In this document: in pieces, positions 36,801 to 48,530 of the stretch
How positions within the stretch are numbered: position 1 is the stretch's first letter
Layout: each line of letters begins with the position of its first letter
From: Ehretia macrophylla
Taxonomy: Eukaryota; Streptophyta; Magnoliopsida; Boraginales; Ehretiaceae
DNA: 64,000 nt
Assembly (NCBI GenBank): GCA_037974665.1
Contig: CM075772.1
Location: 36,681,052-36,745,051, forward strand
Direction of reading: 5' to 3'
Notes under the pieces: model-generated
Told to the model about the DNA's origin: nothing
Database searches by the model: none
Seen by the model: only the letters and a program-made list of their open reading frames with translations
Position numbers and translations under genes: made by a program

Positions 36801-38336
36801 AATGATGGAACTCCCGTTGAAATCTCTTCGACCCATAATCTCCAGTATCGGTTGATCAGGTACCCGAAACGTTATAATCTTCGCCCGAAAATCCAGTTGG
36901 ACATGATGTTTTTCCAGCCAGTCCATCCCTAAAATGACCTCGTAGTCTCGAAAATGTAATACAATAAGATTGGCCGAGAATTCCCTATCCTTAATTTGGA
37001 TTCTACATGCTTTACAAACTGAACTAGTTACAAGTTTAGAACCCATTGGAGTACCAACTTCCACTTCATATGGAAAACATACAACTTTTAATTTCACACG
37101 TTCCACACATAAGGGGGTAATAAATGAATGAGTAGCACCCGGATCAATTAACACCTTAACAGGTTGATTCAGTATGAAGAATGTACCTTCAACAACAGCG
37201 GTCTCATCTGGAATCTCCTTGCACTCAATAGCATAGGCTCAGGCCTGGACCCTGGGAACTGGAGTCTTGCCTCTACCGGCTGGTTTACCCTGATTCTGCC
37301 CTGCCTGACGTTTAGGGCAATCCTTGATTTGGTGCTGATCACTGCTGCACCTCATACATCGTCCCAACTTTCTCCAACACTGGGCCTCGGTATGCCCCTT
37401 CCTATCACAATATGAGCAGCTGACGGACTGAGTAGCAGGTGAACTACCTGTGGATCCACGGGCGGAAGAGGCGGATGGCGCTTTCGTCGGGCCACGGTTA
37501 TTCCCTGACCTGCTCTGGCTCTGGCCCTGGTTACGACCCTGATTATGGAATTTCCTCTGCTGACTTGGAGGCTGGTATGGTTTCTTGTTTGGTTGACTCG
37601 AACCGGCTCCATCTAGTTTCCTCTTCTCAACTCGAGAGGCAGCAGCAAAGAGAGCAGAATAAGTATCAAAGTCGTGAGAAGCTAACTGGTCCTGAATCTC
37701 TGGCCTCAAACCAATAGTAAATTTCCACATTTTCGCCTCCGGAGTACAAACCATATATTGAGCGTAACGGGACAGTCGATCAAAACGTGCCTCGTACTGG
37801 GCCACCGTCATGCTACCTTGGGTCAAGTGCATGAACTCCTCGATCCGTCTCTGCCTAGAAACTGCAGGTACATATTTCTCCTTAAACGCCTTAACAAAAT
37901 TACCCCACAAGCGAGGTGTCTGATCAGTCTCCCACAGTGCCTCTACAGTGTGCCACCAATGCTCGGCATCCCCATGCAACAGAAATACAGCAAACTCCAT
38001 TTTCTCTTCATCTGTATAATCGAGTGGCCTGAAAATCTTCTCGATTTCGGACAGCCAAGCCTCGGCTTTCTCATCATCAGCTTCCCCGTAGAATTTAGAC
38101 GGGCGAAAGTCAAGGAATTCCTTCATTCTGTTATGTTTCCCACAGTTACCCTCATTCCTGTTGTTGATGTTGTTGTTGGCCTCACGAGCATCCTGACGCT
38201 CCATTACACGTGATACACGATTCATGGCAGTTGCCATCATATTAAACATAGCTATACCGGGATTAGTCTGATAGGCGTCCCCGATCTCTTGAGGTTCACC
38301 GCTCCTGTTAGTAGTACGGGTACTAGGGCCAGCCAT
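33816..38336 (-). pseudogene. gag-pol: D gag-pol polyprotein gene with five in-frame stops
   Basis: A single frame of 1,507 codons starting MAGPSTRTT. In order it holds the Gag core (WLSEIEKIFRPLDYTDEEK), two zinc knuckles (CSYCDRKGHTEAQC and CMRCSSDQHQIKDC), protease with LIDPGATHSF (Pro in place of the usual Ser of DSG), reverse transcriptase with FIDDILVYS, RNase H ([10 protein letters not shown]), integrase with the zinc region, TMDFVMDLP, SDRDPRF and TDGQSERT, and a chromodomain-like tail (VKVLWDHHGVEEATWERQD). Stops lie at 37239, 36765, 36354, 36063 and 35427. All segments share one phase, so there is no frameshift. The last 530 codons (integrase and tail) remain open. The Pro in the protease would probably damage catalysis. 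Confidence 0.92.
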
Positions 38337-38558
38337 CTATAGGCACAATTTATTGAAATTTGATAATTAAGAAACTAATGCATAAGATATGCAACATATT
38401 ATAGATACAATTCTAAAAACATTCAAGGCATATAAGTCATTTAAGCACATAGAACATAAAAGGTATATTTATCACACAATAACACATAAACAAGTCATCC
38501 TAATTATCTTAGGGCTCTACCCACGGTCCGAGAGTTAAACCCGGCTTAAGCAATCTAA

Positions 38559-38570
38559 GCTCTAATACCA
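38559..38570 (-). other. Primer-binding site of D
   Basis: The minus strand reads TGGTATTAGAGC, one base from the usual initiator-Met primer site. It is 11 nt from the LTR end at 38582, the widest gap in the window. The leader (38337-38558) has no gene and carries CCGGG...CTCGG...GGGTA shortly after the primer site. Confidence 0.8.
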
Positions 38571-38581
38571 TTCTTCTAAGG

Positions 38582-40993
38582 TGTCACGCCCCAACCCGGC
38601 CTATAAAGGTTAGACTAGGGTGTGATCTAAACATTCAAGTCCATTCACACTCTTAATCGTTCTAGGGGGTTTAGCACTTAACGTTTTATTCTAGACTCCA
38701 AGATTTTCCGAAAATTCGGCAGTATAACGGCTGTAATTGGGCTCTTTGTTTTGACCTAAATTATCTAACAGCCTCAATACTTCCAATTCAGGTCCATTCC
38801 CGACTAGAATTTACTATTAATTCATCAATTGAATTACCTATTGGTTATTTCGACGTCCCGTTTGATTTATAACCTAGCATGGTACTATGTCTCGTTTGTC
38901 CATTTATTCTCGTTTCAAAATATACCTGTTGATCATAGCTTATTAGCGAGTACCTGTTGAGATTAGATAAGTTCATTTGCCTATTCTTTAACTAAGCATC
39001 ATAACCTATGATAGATACTAGTGATAATGAAAGCAAAAATGATCATAGTATGTCTAGTATCAGTCTACTTAATATAAGTACAAACCAAAATTAGACCCCA
39101 AATTACAACGGGGGTCTTTTACATTAGCAACAACAAGCAACATAAGATAAATGGTCTTCAAGCAGCACCAAAAAAACACAAGTAGTCACGTTCATGCAAA
39201 ACAACAATAACAGGCAATCACTCCAGGGGTTCATCATTAGGTACATTGAGCTCAGGCTCCTGTACCTGTTCTTCTTCACCTGAAATGATAAAAGAGGGTG
39301 AGTCCTTATGAACTCAGCGAGGGGGAACGAGAAATAAGCTTTGAAACTCATTTTCCGGTTAAACTTATGAAAATCCCTTTTTCAAACATGAATACAACAG
39401 AAATACAAGTACAGAAATACAAATACAGAAACAGGAACACCAGTCTTTCCTCCCCGAGGTTCTCTAGGATCCAAGCGGGAGTACTTATACATATAATAAA
39501 AAGGATACGGTGAGCTTTTGCTCTCAGATCAGATCCAGGATCAATTGTTGCGGCCGACTTCGAATCATCCCCCAAACACACCAGGTGGGTGTACTCCGGA
39601 TGTACCCCAAAATCCTATGACCCAACTCTCCGAGGAAGTCTAGCCCCCAAGCGAGAGAGGGAATGGGACCATGGTGGTCACGGTATCACCGGCAAGCCCG
39701 ATGCTGCCCGGCGTACGTGATCGCTACCATGCCGACAGGAAAGGTTGCAACCTTGTATGCAATGCACATTTATGACAGATAATATATCTCACAGAAGGAG
39801 GACAACAAGTAGGTTGCCTCCGGACAGTCATAAGATTGCACATTGACAGATAAACAGGCAGGACATGATAAGACAGGAAATTTCACTTGAAGGGCATATA
39901 GAGTTATATGGAAATTAAACGGGCAGCCATGTAACACATGTAAAACAGGCCATATAACTCATTAAAAGTCCACACAATCAAGTGATAAGATTACTCAACA
40001 TGAAGTGATATCAACAAGGGTTCAAGTGCGAGAAAAGCTTATTTGTCAACATGCAATGGTCAAAATCACTTTTAAAGTTATAAAACATTTACGGGCAGCC
40101 CATGCAACATACAGTTTCCTCACAATATCCAATGGTTAACACTTAGCAAGAATACTTAGTCATTAGGGTTTCCATTTCATGCATAATCGTGCGATCAAAC
40201 CCTAAGTCAACTTAACATCATTCCCAAGTCATACATCATTCAATTCATACATCCTCAAGTGCTTAAAACAGTCCACATAATATTCCAACACCACAATTCC
40301 AAGCAACTAGTGCCACAAAAGAGGCTACAATAGTTTTCCAAGCACATAGCTAAGTGGAACAGTCACTGCAATAGGCTGTATTCTCACAATCAATAGGATA
40401 CTCAAACAATCTCCAAATTCAGTGAATAAGATGTAAAATTAAAGCTTAAGAAGTTAACTAAAATCAGAAACAAGCCTTGCATCAATTGGAGTTCAGAATC
40501 ATTAGTTATAACCGAAACAGTGAGGTAACACAAAACTGTCCAGATTTGCACACTTTTCAGAAAATGACGTTTTTGAGGTCCTTAGAGTTATTTGTAGCTT
40601 TGGTCTATTTCTGACAAAGTTGTCCAAAACTGCAAAATGTAGCAGTACCCCATTTTTCATGCATTTTGGACAACATTTACTAAGTAAAATTTGGTTCGTT
40701 CCACAAGGTCAGTGCATCTGCCAAAACCTGATTCATTTTTCCAGATTTCCAGATTTGGTCACATTTTAATGAGTTGCCATTTAGAGGACCTTAGATTCAA
40801 AATTTGCTTCGACCTATTTCTGGGAAAAATGTTCAAAACTGTCGAAACTAGTCACCCACAAATTTTCAAGCATTTTCAACACCATTTGCTTAGCTAAACT
40901 TACCTCGAACAGACTAGTCAGAGAGCTGTCACATAAATTCGACTTCACCTAGCATCATTTTCAAGCCAAGTTCTTGCCATGCATGGTTGTTTG
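38582..40993 (-). repeat. 5' LTR of D, part left of A3
   Basis: Starts TGTCACGCCCC and follows the same order as the left D LTR. It is cut at 40993 by A3. The hairpin is at 39797-39821, and GGTTGCAACC is near 39742. Confidence 0.9.
40989..40993. repeat. TSD of element A3, left copy (GTTTG)
   Basis: GTTTG precedes TGTGAAACCCC at 40994 and recurs at 50875-50879 after the A3 3' LTR. The intact left D LTR has it once near 19930. Confidence 0.93.
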
Positions 40994-42371
40994 TGTGAAA
41001 CCCCACTTTCTTGCTTATCTCGTTTTACGTGTTTTACCTCGTTTTACGTGCATATAACCTGTTTATGTGCTATAGGACCTAGAAAGTTATAATTTTGATT
41101 TCAATACTTCTAATACGTGCTAAATGTGCATTCATGAAATTTTCATCAAAATCGGAGTCAGAAATTTTATCGTCGATTTTCAGTGAATAGTGTTTTTTTG
41201 AAACACGTCCGCTATAATTTTGAAACTGGTCTTTTTAACCCTTCTAGACCTAGTCCACGGACTTTAATAGACCTGTGTTTGATGAAAACGGTTTTAAAAT
41301 CGGCTTAAGAATTTATTAGGGTTTTTACACCGACTTTTGCAAAAATCGAGTTTTAAGCCGACTCGGGTGGAATTCTTTGAATGTAAAACTTCTTGTCACC
41401 TAAAAATAACTCACTTGAGATATCTTGGGGGTTGCATAATTAATTTTAACTTGGTGATCACTAAAATGCAATTAAAGACATTAAAAACACAAAATTACCT
41501 ATTAAAATAACTTTGACTTTAATTAAATATTTGACCATTTAAGCTTATGTCCTCAACACACACTCACACAACACAAAAACACCACCACACACACACACAT
41601 TGCCGAGAGGAAGAGGAGAGAAAAGAGAAGAGAAAAACTTAGCTTTTCAATCCAATTTTTCAAAGAAAAACCTAGTTTTTGTCCGTGAAACTTCGCACCG
41701 ACTTGGATTCTGCTTGTTGGGCACGCATTGCACGCATTCCTAGGCTTATATCGCATCTAAGGTGAGAGAAAAATTCTAGATCTCAAAATGTCATTTTTGT
41801 GTTTTTGCGTATAAATGAAGATTGAACCGTTAGAATTGAAATCTGATGATAGATTATTGCTCCTTGCATGCTAGGGATCATTATATACTAATACTACAAA
41901 TTTCTGTCGGATATAGCATAATTTTTATTTTCCGGGTATTTAATTTTGATTAAAATGTTCAAAGTTGATTTAATTGAGTTGTGTTGCTCGAAATCGATTG
42001 CCGTCGATTTCTAAATACTTGATAATTACGTGTTAGCGCTGTTGTAATGCCGAATTTTCGATTACATTGTTTGTGTGGAAATCCGGAAAATCCAGCCATG
42101 ACGTCATAGAGTTTTAGGGTTATCGGGCATGTTTTGGAGGTGTTATGGTGGATTTCCGAGAGGGCTAATGTAGTAGGTTGAATGGGTGAGTGATAGGAAC
42201 TGATTTGGCAATGTTTGGATTAGTAGATTGTAAGTTATGAATTTTAGAAGTTAGGTTGTCATTCTTTAATTTCTTGAACGATGCCTTAGATGGTTGGGTA
42301 GTGTTCGAGTGATGAATGGTGAGTTGTTGTTGAGTAATTTAGAGTTTAATTATGAATATTATGCATGTCCG

Positions 42372-42398
42372 GTTAGATGGCCTACTTTGTCATCTAAC
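42372..42398 (+). other. Conserved LTR hairpin, A3 5' LTR copy
   Basis: Arms GTTAGATGGC and GTCATCTAAC pair over ten positions (one G-U) around loop CTACTTT. The 3' LTR copy is at 49810-49836. Confidence 0.65.
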
Positions 42399-42941
42399 TA
42401 CGTTGTTTGATGTTTAATTTAATATTGATGTTATATTGATGTTATATTGATGTTATTGATTGATGATTATTGAATGCGGGAATCGGGCACTCTTGTTGCT
42501 GATCTCCCAATTGATTGATCGATATATGCTTGCATGATGATTGATGAAAATGGAGCCTTGGTATGTGTGTGCCACCTCTCGGGCAGCGTCGGGCTGTCGG
42601 GTTGAAACCGGCATGACTGCCATAGGCTACCCCCAGCTCGCATGACGGAGATGTCATGGAGGGAAGGGGATAGTGAGGTACCTCGGGTGCGTGAGTAATG
42701 GGGAGTTATAAGAAGAACGGTTGAGATCGTGATGGCGTTTGGAGCTACACCAAATAGAGTATCCTTATTGAATGGTCATATAGTTATGTGATGATAGCTT
42801 TATTTATGTTATTATTGTTGTTGTGTGTTTACTTGCTCAAAGGACTAAATCCAAGGAGCGTAGTGAATACTGTCGAGATCTATCGGATCCTCACTGGGCT
42901 TATGTATATAAGCTCACTCTCTATTAATGCATGTTTCAGGT

Positions 42942-43040
42942 GTACTTTCACAAGATTACGGGTACGTGCCTCCTGAAGAGGAGAATGTGGAAAATGTGCC
43001 TTTTGTGGATGAGTCATATGTTCCCGAGTCTTATCTATGA
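42942..43040 (+). other. Acidic short reading frame after the acceptor-like site, A3 5' LTR
   Basis: Just after TTTCAG, one frame runs 32 residues, starting VLSQDYGYVPPEEEN and ending PESYL before TGA, with eight acidic and no basic residues. The A1 3' LTR keeps it open (one Glu to Lys change), while the A1 5' LTR has a stop. There is no initiating Met in frame, so expression would need splicing to an upstream exon. No such exon was identified with confidence. Confidence 0.4.
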
Positions 43041-43443
43041 CTTTATGTTGTTAAATGTCTTGTATATTAGTCTAATAGACTTTATATGCTTTACGGTTCT
43101 TAATGTAATAGATATTGAAAAGATGATGAACCTAATGATGTTAACTTAGCGGTTTCCTTTTGTCGATGGTTAAATTGTAGTTGTGTCTCAACTTACTTTT
43201 GAATTGTATGATAAAGTTGAGGTATTGTATGTCATGTTGGAACGGAGGCGTATAACGAAGATGTTTTATTGTATATATGGTTGTGTTGTATGTTGTTGTT
43301 GTATTGAGGAATTACGGGATGTATGATGTTTAATGAGGTTGGTTTAGAACCTCGGAAATCCGTTTACTGTCGTTATGCCGCCGAAATTCCGTTGCGTCCT
43401 GACTGATCGTAGGTGGGGTCGAGTTGGGGCGTGACAGTTTAAG

Positions 43444-43455
43444 TGGTATCAGAGC
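43444..43455 (+). other. Primer-binding site of A3 (initiator Met tRNA)
   Basis: TGGTATCAGAGC, 7 nt after the LTR end. The leader motif GCCGGGG...CTCGG...GGGTA follows to about 43496. The remaining leader to 43706 is non-coding, with degenerate GATTATGTG repeats near 43565-43610. Confidence 0.92.
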
Positions 43456-43706
43456 TCATGTTAGTTGTCAGCCGGGGTATTCTCGGAATGTGGGTAATGG
43501 TCTTAGCATGAAATATGTATGAAAGGAAAGAAAAATGAAATATGTATTGGTATGATTAATCGATTAAGTGATTATGTGATTTAAGTGCTTATGTGATTAT
43601 GTGATCAATTTGTTTATGTGTTTTATATGAGTTTGTTATTTATGTGTTAATAGTTGTTTATAACCTGTCTACGTGCTATAACTGTGCTAACTCTTTGATT
43701 AGTAGA

Positions 43707-46700
43707 ATGGCCGGTCGACCGAGAACCAGAGGTAGGCCTGAGTTGACTGATGAGACTCCGAGTAATGTGGCACCGGGCCGTGACGGGGGTGATGACCGAT
43801 TTGGAGCCGCTATGGAGCGGATTGCAGAGTTAGTGGCTAGTCAGGCACAGTTATTAGCAGGGCAGGCTGCCCAGAATCAGGCTATGCAGGCTCAGCTTCT
43901 GAATATTCAGGGTGGTAACCACGGGCGTGGTACCCTGAAGGACTTTTTAGGATATCACCCACCGAGATTTCAGGGGGAGCCGGATGATAGGAAGGCGGAG
44001 GTTTGGATTAGCAAGTTGGAGAAGATTTATGATCCACTTGGCTATACTGATGAGCAGAAAGTCTCTTTTGCCGTGTATTTGTTAGATGACGAGGCAGAGG
44101 AGTGGTGGCGCACGGTAAGGACTAGTTGGGCGGCACAGGGTATTCCTTATATTTGGGGTACCTTTCTGATGGCTTTCCGGGCAAAGTATGTCCCGAGGAT
44201 TTGCAGGGAACGGAGAGAGGCCGAGTTTCTAGCCTTGGTCCAGGGAGATGCTACAGTGGCTCAATATGAGGCCACATTTACTCGATTGTCCCGGTATGCA
44301 CCGGAGTATGTGGTAGACGAGGAGCGGAGGACTCGCAGGTTTATGTTAGGGTTGCGGCCCGAGATTCAGGATGTGATGGCTCTGAATCGTTATGATATTT
44401 TCACTGAGGCTTTTGATGCAGCTTCTAGATTGGAGAAGAGGAAAGGGGATCAGATTGTCTCCAGTCAGCCTAGTAAGAGGCCGTATCAGCCACCGGGCCA
44501 GCAGGTTTTATATAGGCCTCCAGTACAGCAGGTTGTCTACAGGCCACCTGCCCAGCAGGGTTCTTTTAGGCCACAGAGTCAGCAGAGTTATTATCGGTCT
44601 CAGTTTCAGCAGAGGCCATATCAGGTTCAGACTCAGTTTAGGCCAGCCCAGTCTCAGGGTCAGTACAGGCCTAGTGTGGTGAGACCTCAGCAGCAGGCTG
44701 TATCAGCTGCTTCTTCAGCTTCTGGTTATTCTAGGGGCAGTGCTAGTGCCACATCATCGCAGTGTAATTACTGCAAGCGCTCAGGGCATGTAGAGTCCGA
44801 CTGCAGGGTAAAGGCAGGGACATGTTTGGGTTGTGGTAGCATCGATCATAGGGTGAGGGATTGCCCTAAGTATGCGAGGACTGAGGGTCGGGCAGCGACT
44901 CAGGGTTATCAGGGTAGGCCTACGGGCAGTGTACCACAGCAGCAGCGGGTTCAGGCTCGGGCTTATGCAGTTGACTTAGAGGAGATGCCTGAGGAGACTG
45001 CAGTTGTGGAAGGTAACTTTCTTATACTTGATCAACTTGTTAAAGTGTTGATTGATTCTGGTGCTACGCATTCTTTCATTACTCCTGCTTGTGTGCAACG
45101 TGTTAAATTGCAACCTGAAAGATTGCCTTATGTGGTTGAAATTAGTACCTCTTTGACTGATAAGTATGTTACTGGCCTAGTATGTAAGGATTGTTTAATA
45201 CATGTTAAGGGGCATAATTTTCCTTCGGACCTTATTTTATTTCCTATCCGGGGGTATGATGTTATCTTGGGTATGGATTGGCTTTCTAAGTATGATGCCC
45301 AGTTGAACTGTAGAACCAAGGTAGTACAGTTTCGTTTGCCAGATCAGCCAGTAGTTGAGGTAGCGGGTAACCGGGGTGCTAAGACGAGTTTTGTTATCTC
45401 AGCAACTAAAGCCGTTAAGTTGGTGAGTAAAGGGTGTTCGGGTTATCTAGCTTATTTGATCAACAAGCCATCTGTTAAGCTACAGCTTGAGGAAGTCCCT
45501 ATTATCCGGGAATATCCTAATGTATTTCCCGAGGAGTTGCCAGGATTGCCGCCAGAGAGGGATATCGAGTTTGTGATTAATCTTGTTCCCGGTACTCAAC
45601 CTATTTCTAAATCGGCATACCGGATGGCACCAGCTGAGTTGAAGGAGTTGAAGACTCAGTTACAGGAGTTGTTGGAGAAAGGATTTATTCAGCAGAGTTC
45701 TTCACCTTGGGGAGCTCCTGTTTTGTTTGTGAAGAAGAAGGATGGTACCTTGAGGTTGTGTATAGATTACCGTGGCTTGAATCAAGTGACTATCAAGAAT
45801 AAATATCCTTTGCCACTGATTGATGAGTTGTTTGATCAACTTCAGGGAGCCAAAGTCTACTCTAAGTTTGATTTGAGGCAGGGGTATTATCAGCTTCGGA
45901 TTCGCTCAGACGATGTTCCGAAGTCTGCCTTCAGGACTCGGTACGGGCATTATGAGTTTGTTGTTATGCCCTTTGGTTTGACTAATGCACCGGCAGCATT
46001 CATGGATCTTATGCATCGAGTCTTTCAGCCGTACTTGGATCAGTTCGTGGTGATTTTTATTGATGATATCTTGGTCTATTCTAAATCTGAATTGGAGCAC
46101 GAGCAACATCTACGGCTTGTATTAGAGAAGTTGCAGGAGCATCAGTTGTTTGCCAAGTTCAGCAAATGTGAATTTTGGCTGCGACGGATTTCTTTTCTTG
46201 GCCATGTTATTACACAGAGTGGTATTTCTGTAGATCCCACTAAGATTGAATCGGTGATGTCTTGGAAGCGGCCAGAGAGTGTTACTGATGTCCGTAGTTT
46301 TCTTGGCTTGGCGGGTTATTACCGTAGGTTTGTCAAGGACTTCTCAAAGATTGCGGGGCCACTATCTAAGTTGACTCAGAAACGGACTATCTTTAATTGG
46401 GACGAGAAGTGTGAGAGTGGATTTCAGGAGTTGAAAAAGAGGTTAACTACCGCTCCAGTACTTGCTCTACCAGAGGGAACCGATAATATGGTCATTTACA
46501 GTGATGCATCCAAGGAGGGCTTGGGATGTGTTCTTATGCAGGATGGCCGAGTTATTGCCTATGCTTCTCGAAAGTTGAAGCCTTATGAGGTGAATTATCC
46601 GACTCATGATCTTGAGTTGGCAGCAGTTGTCTTTGCACTCAAGAAGTGGCGTCATTATCTGTGGGGCAGTAAGTTCGAGATTTTCACTGATCATAAGAGT

Positions 46701-48530
46701 CTTAAGTATTTATTCTCACAGAAGGAGTTGAATATGCGCCAGCGGAGGTGGATGGAGCTTCTTGGAGATTATAACTGTTCTATCAATTATCTGCCTGGTA
46801 AGGCAAATGTTGTGGCAGATGCTCTCAGCCGGAAGGCTAGTATTTCTTGTTTGGCTGTCAAGAAGTGGGAGGTTCTTGAGGAGTTTAGTTATTGGAGACC
46901 AGAGTTCACTCAGGTTGGGGTGATGTGTTCACATCTCCGTATTCAACCTTTATTGTTGTCTCAGATCAGGGAAGCTCAGCAGCTTGATGTTAACCTTCAG
47001 AAGATCAAGGATCAGATTTCGGATGATCAGTCTGACTTTAAAGTGCATGAGGATGGTATTCTTCGGTTTCGGAACAGGGTTTGTGTTCCCGATGAACCGG
47101 GCTTGAGACGAGGTATTCTGGAGGAAGCTCATAATTCTAAATATACTATTCATCCTGGTGGAACCAAGATGTATCGGGATTTGAAACAGCATTATTGGTG
47201 GAACAACATGAAGAGGGAGGTTGCTCAGTTTGTGTCTAGATGTTTGACTTGTCAGAGAGTGAAAGCCGAGCATCAACGACCAGCAGGTTTGCTTCAACCG
47301 TTGGCTATACCAGAGTGGAAATGGGAGCATATTACGATGGACTTCGTCACTGGTTTGCCTAGATCACCGAGGGGTAATGATGCAGTTTGGGTTGTCGTGG
47401 ATCGTTTGACGAAGACAGCTCATTTTATCTCGATGAGGTTAGGAGATGAGGTTACAAAGCTGACGGATCTTTATCTGGATCAGATTGTTAGACTTCACGG
47501 TATTCCATCTAGTATTGTCTCTGATCGAGATCCTCGATTTACTTCTCGTTTGTGGGAGAAACTTCAGGAGACTTTGGGTACTCAGTTGAACTTCAGTACA
47601 GCGTATCATCCACAGACCGACGGTCAGTCTGAGCGGACTATTCAGATTCTGGAAGATATGCTTAGGGCTTGTGTTCTGGACTTTGGGAAGAACTGGGAGA
47701 AACATCTACCACTTGCCGAGTTTGCCTATAACAATAGTTATCAAGCTACTATTGGGATGGCACCTTTTGCAGCTCTTTACGGTCGTAAGTGCCGTTCACC
47801 TTTATATTGGGACGAGGTAGGAGAGATGAAGACTATTGATCCGACTATCATGCCAGAACTTCTTGAGAAGATCGAGAATGTTCAGTTGATCAGGCAGAGA
47901 ATGCTTACAGCGCAGAGTAGATTCAAGAGTTATGCTGATAAGCGTCGTCGAGACTTGGAGTTTGCAGTTGGAGATCGGGTTTTCTTGAGATTGTCTCCTC
48001 GAAAGGGGTTTGTTCGTTATGGTAAAGGTGGTAAGCTGAGTCCGAGATTTGTTGGGCCGTTTGAGATTACTGGCAGGGTTGGTAAGTTGGCATATCGGTT
48101 GGCTCTACCGGAAAACTTCTCTAATGTCCACGATGTGTTTCACGTGTCTAATTTGCGGAAATATAATCCGGATCCTTCTCATATTCTTGAGCCAGAGCCG
48201 TTACAGCTTCGAGAGAATTTGACTTATGACGAGCGTCCGATTCGTATCCTAGATCAGATGGACCGAGAGTTGAGGTCGAAGAGGATTCCGATGGTTAAGG
48301 TGTTGTGGAAGCATCACGGCATTGAGGAAGCTACGTGGGAGAGACGAGATCAGATGCAGCAGCAATACCCAGATCTTTTCCGTACATCAAGTAAGAATTT
48401 CGAGGACGAAATTTCTATAAGGGGGGGAGAATGTGAAACCCCACTTTCTTGCTTATCTCGTTTTACGTGTTTTACCTCGTTTTACGTGCATATAACCTGT
48501 TTATGTGCTATAGGACCTAGAAAGTTATAA
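43707..48530 (+). CDS. gag-pol: A3 Gag-Pol polyprotein (1,607 residues), intact
   Basis: Encodes the particle protein and enzymes for copying and inserting the element. By residue: Gag core about 95-260; Gln/Pro/Tyr-rich linker to 350; zinc knuckles [14 protein letters not shown] (353-366) and [14 protein letters not shown] (373-386); protease [10 protein letters not shown] with Asp450; reverse transcriptase with FIDDIL, Asp786/787; RNase H with Asp933; integrase zinc region about 1155-1195, then catalytic Asp1212, Asp1273 and Glu1309 (35 residues between the last two); chromodomain-like tail 1529-1558. I chose MAGRP at 43707 over an upstream Met at 43644 because D starts with MAGP and A1 has a 1-nt length difference upstream that breaks codon conservation. 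Gag and Pol share one frame with no stop between them. The frame crosses the polypurine tract, and its last 32 residues come from the 3' LTR. Confidence 0.95.
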   Translation: MAGRPRTRGRPELTDETPSNVAPGRDGGDDRFGAAMERIAELVASQAQLLAGQAAQNQAMQAQLLNIQGGNHGRGTLKDFLGYHPPRFQGEPDDRKAEVWISKLEKIYDPLGYTDEQKVSFAVYLLDDEAEEWWRTVRTSWAAQGIPYIWGTFLMAFRAKYVPRICRERREAEFLALVQGDATVAQYEATFTRLSRYAPEYVVDEERRTRRFMLGLRPEIQDVMALNRYDIFTEAFDAASRLEKRKGDQIVSSQPSKRPYQPPGQQVLYRPPVQQVVYRPPAQQGSFRPQSQQSYYRSQFQQRPYQVQTQFRPAQSQGQYRPSVVRPQQQAVSAASSASGYSRGSASATSSQCNYCKRSGHVESDCRVKAGTCLGCGSIDHRVRDCPKYARTEGRAATQGYQGRPTGSVPQQQRVQARAYAVDLEEMPEETAVVEGNFLILDQLVKVLIDSGATHSFITPACVQRVKLQPERLPYVVEISTSLTDKYVTGLVCKDCLIHVKGHNFPSDLILFPIRGYDVILGMDWLSKYDAQLNCRTKVVQFRLPDQPVVEVAGNRGAKTSFVISATKAVKLVSKGCSGYLAYLINKPSVKLQLEEVPIIREYPNVFPEELPGLPPERDIEFVINLVPGTQPISKSAYRMAPAELKELKTQLQELLEKGFIQQSSSPWGAPVLFVKKKDGTLRLCIDYRGLNQVTIKNKYPLPLIDELFDQLQGAKVYSKFDLRQGYYQLRIRSDDVPKSAFRTRYGHYEFVVMPFGLTNAPAAFMDLMHRVFQPYLDQFVVIFIDDILVYSKSELEHEQHLRLVLEKLQEHQLFAKFSKCEFWLRRISFLGHVITQSGISVDPTKIESVMSWKRPESVTDVRSFLGLAGYYRRFVKDFSKIAGPLSKLTQKRTIFNWDEKCESGFQELKKRLTTAPVLALPEGTDNMVIYSDASKEGLGCVLMQDGRVIAYASRKLKPYEVNYPTHDLELAAVVFALKKWRHYLWGSKFEIFTDHKSLKYLFSQKELNMRQRRWMELLGDYNCSINYLPGKANVVADALSRKASISCLAVKKWEVLEEFSYWRPEFTQVGVMCSHLRIQPLLLSQIREAQQLDVNLQKIKDQISDDQSDFKVHEDGILRFRNRVCVPDEPGLRRGILEEAHNSKYTIHPGGTKMYRDLKQHYWWNNMKREVAQFVSRCLTCQRVKAEHQRPAGLLQPLAIPEWKWEHITMDFVTGLPRSPRGNDAVWVVVDRLTKTAHFISMRLGDEVTKLTDLYLDQIVRLHGIPSSIVSDRDPRFTSRLWEKLQETLGTQLNFSTAYHPQTDGQSERTIQILEDMLRACVLDFGKNWEKHLPLAEFAYNNSYQATIGMAPFAALYGRKCRSPLYWDEVGEMKTIDPTIMPELLEKIENVQLIRQRMLTAQSRFKSYADKRRRDLEFAVGDRVFLRLSPRKGFVRYGKGGKLSPRFVGPFEITGRVGKLAYRLALPENFSNVHDVFHVSNLRKYNPDPSHILEPEPLQLRENLTYDERPIRILDQMDRELRSKRIPMVKVLWKHHGIEEATWERRDQMQQQYPDLFRTSSKNFEDEISIRGGECETPLSCLSRFTCFTSFYVHITCLCAIGPRKL
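48396..48431 (+). other. Hairpin and polypurine tract of A3
   Basis: The hairpin has arms AATTTCG (48396-48402) and CGAAATT (48407-48413) with loop AGGA. The tract AAGGGGGGGAGAA (48419-48431) abuts the 3' LTR and would prime plus-strand synthesis. The hairpin shape recurs with other stem bases in B and C. Confidence 0.85.

Larger units (their letters stand above)
40994..43436 (+). repeat. 5' LTR of A3 (2,443 bp)
   Basis: From TGTGAAACCCC to GGGGCGTGACA. It contains a CA-rich tract near 41580, a donor-like AAGGTGAGAG near 41760, a hairpin at 42372-42398, a CTCACTGGG stretch near 42890, TTTCAG|G at about 42939 and an acidic frame to the TGA at 43038-43040. The promoter and transcription start must lie here, but no TATA box can be assigned confidently in such AT-rich DNA. 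Confidence 0.95.
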
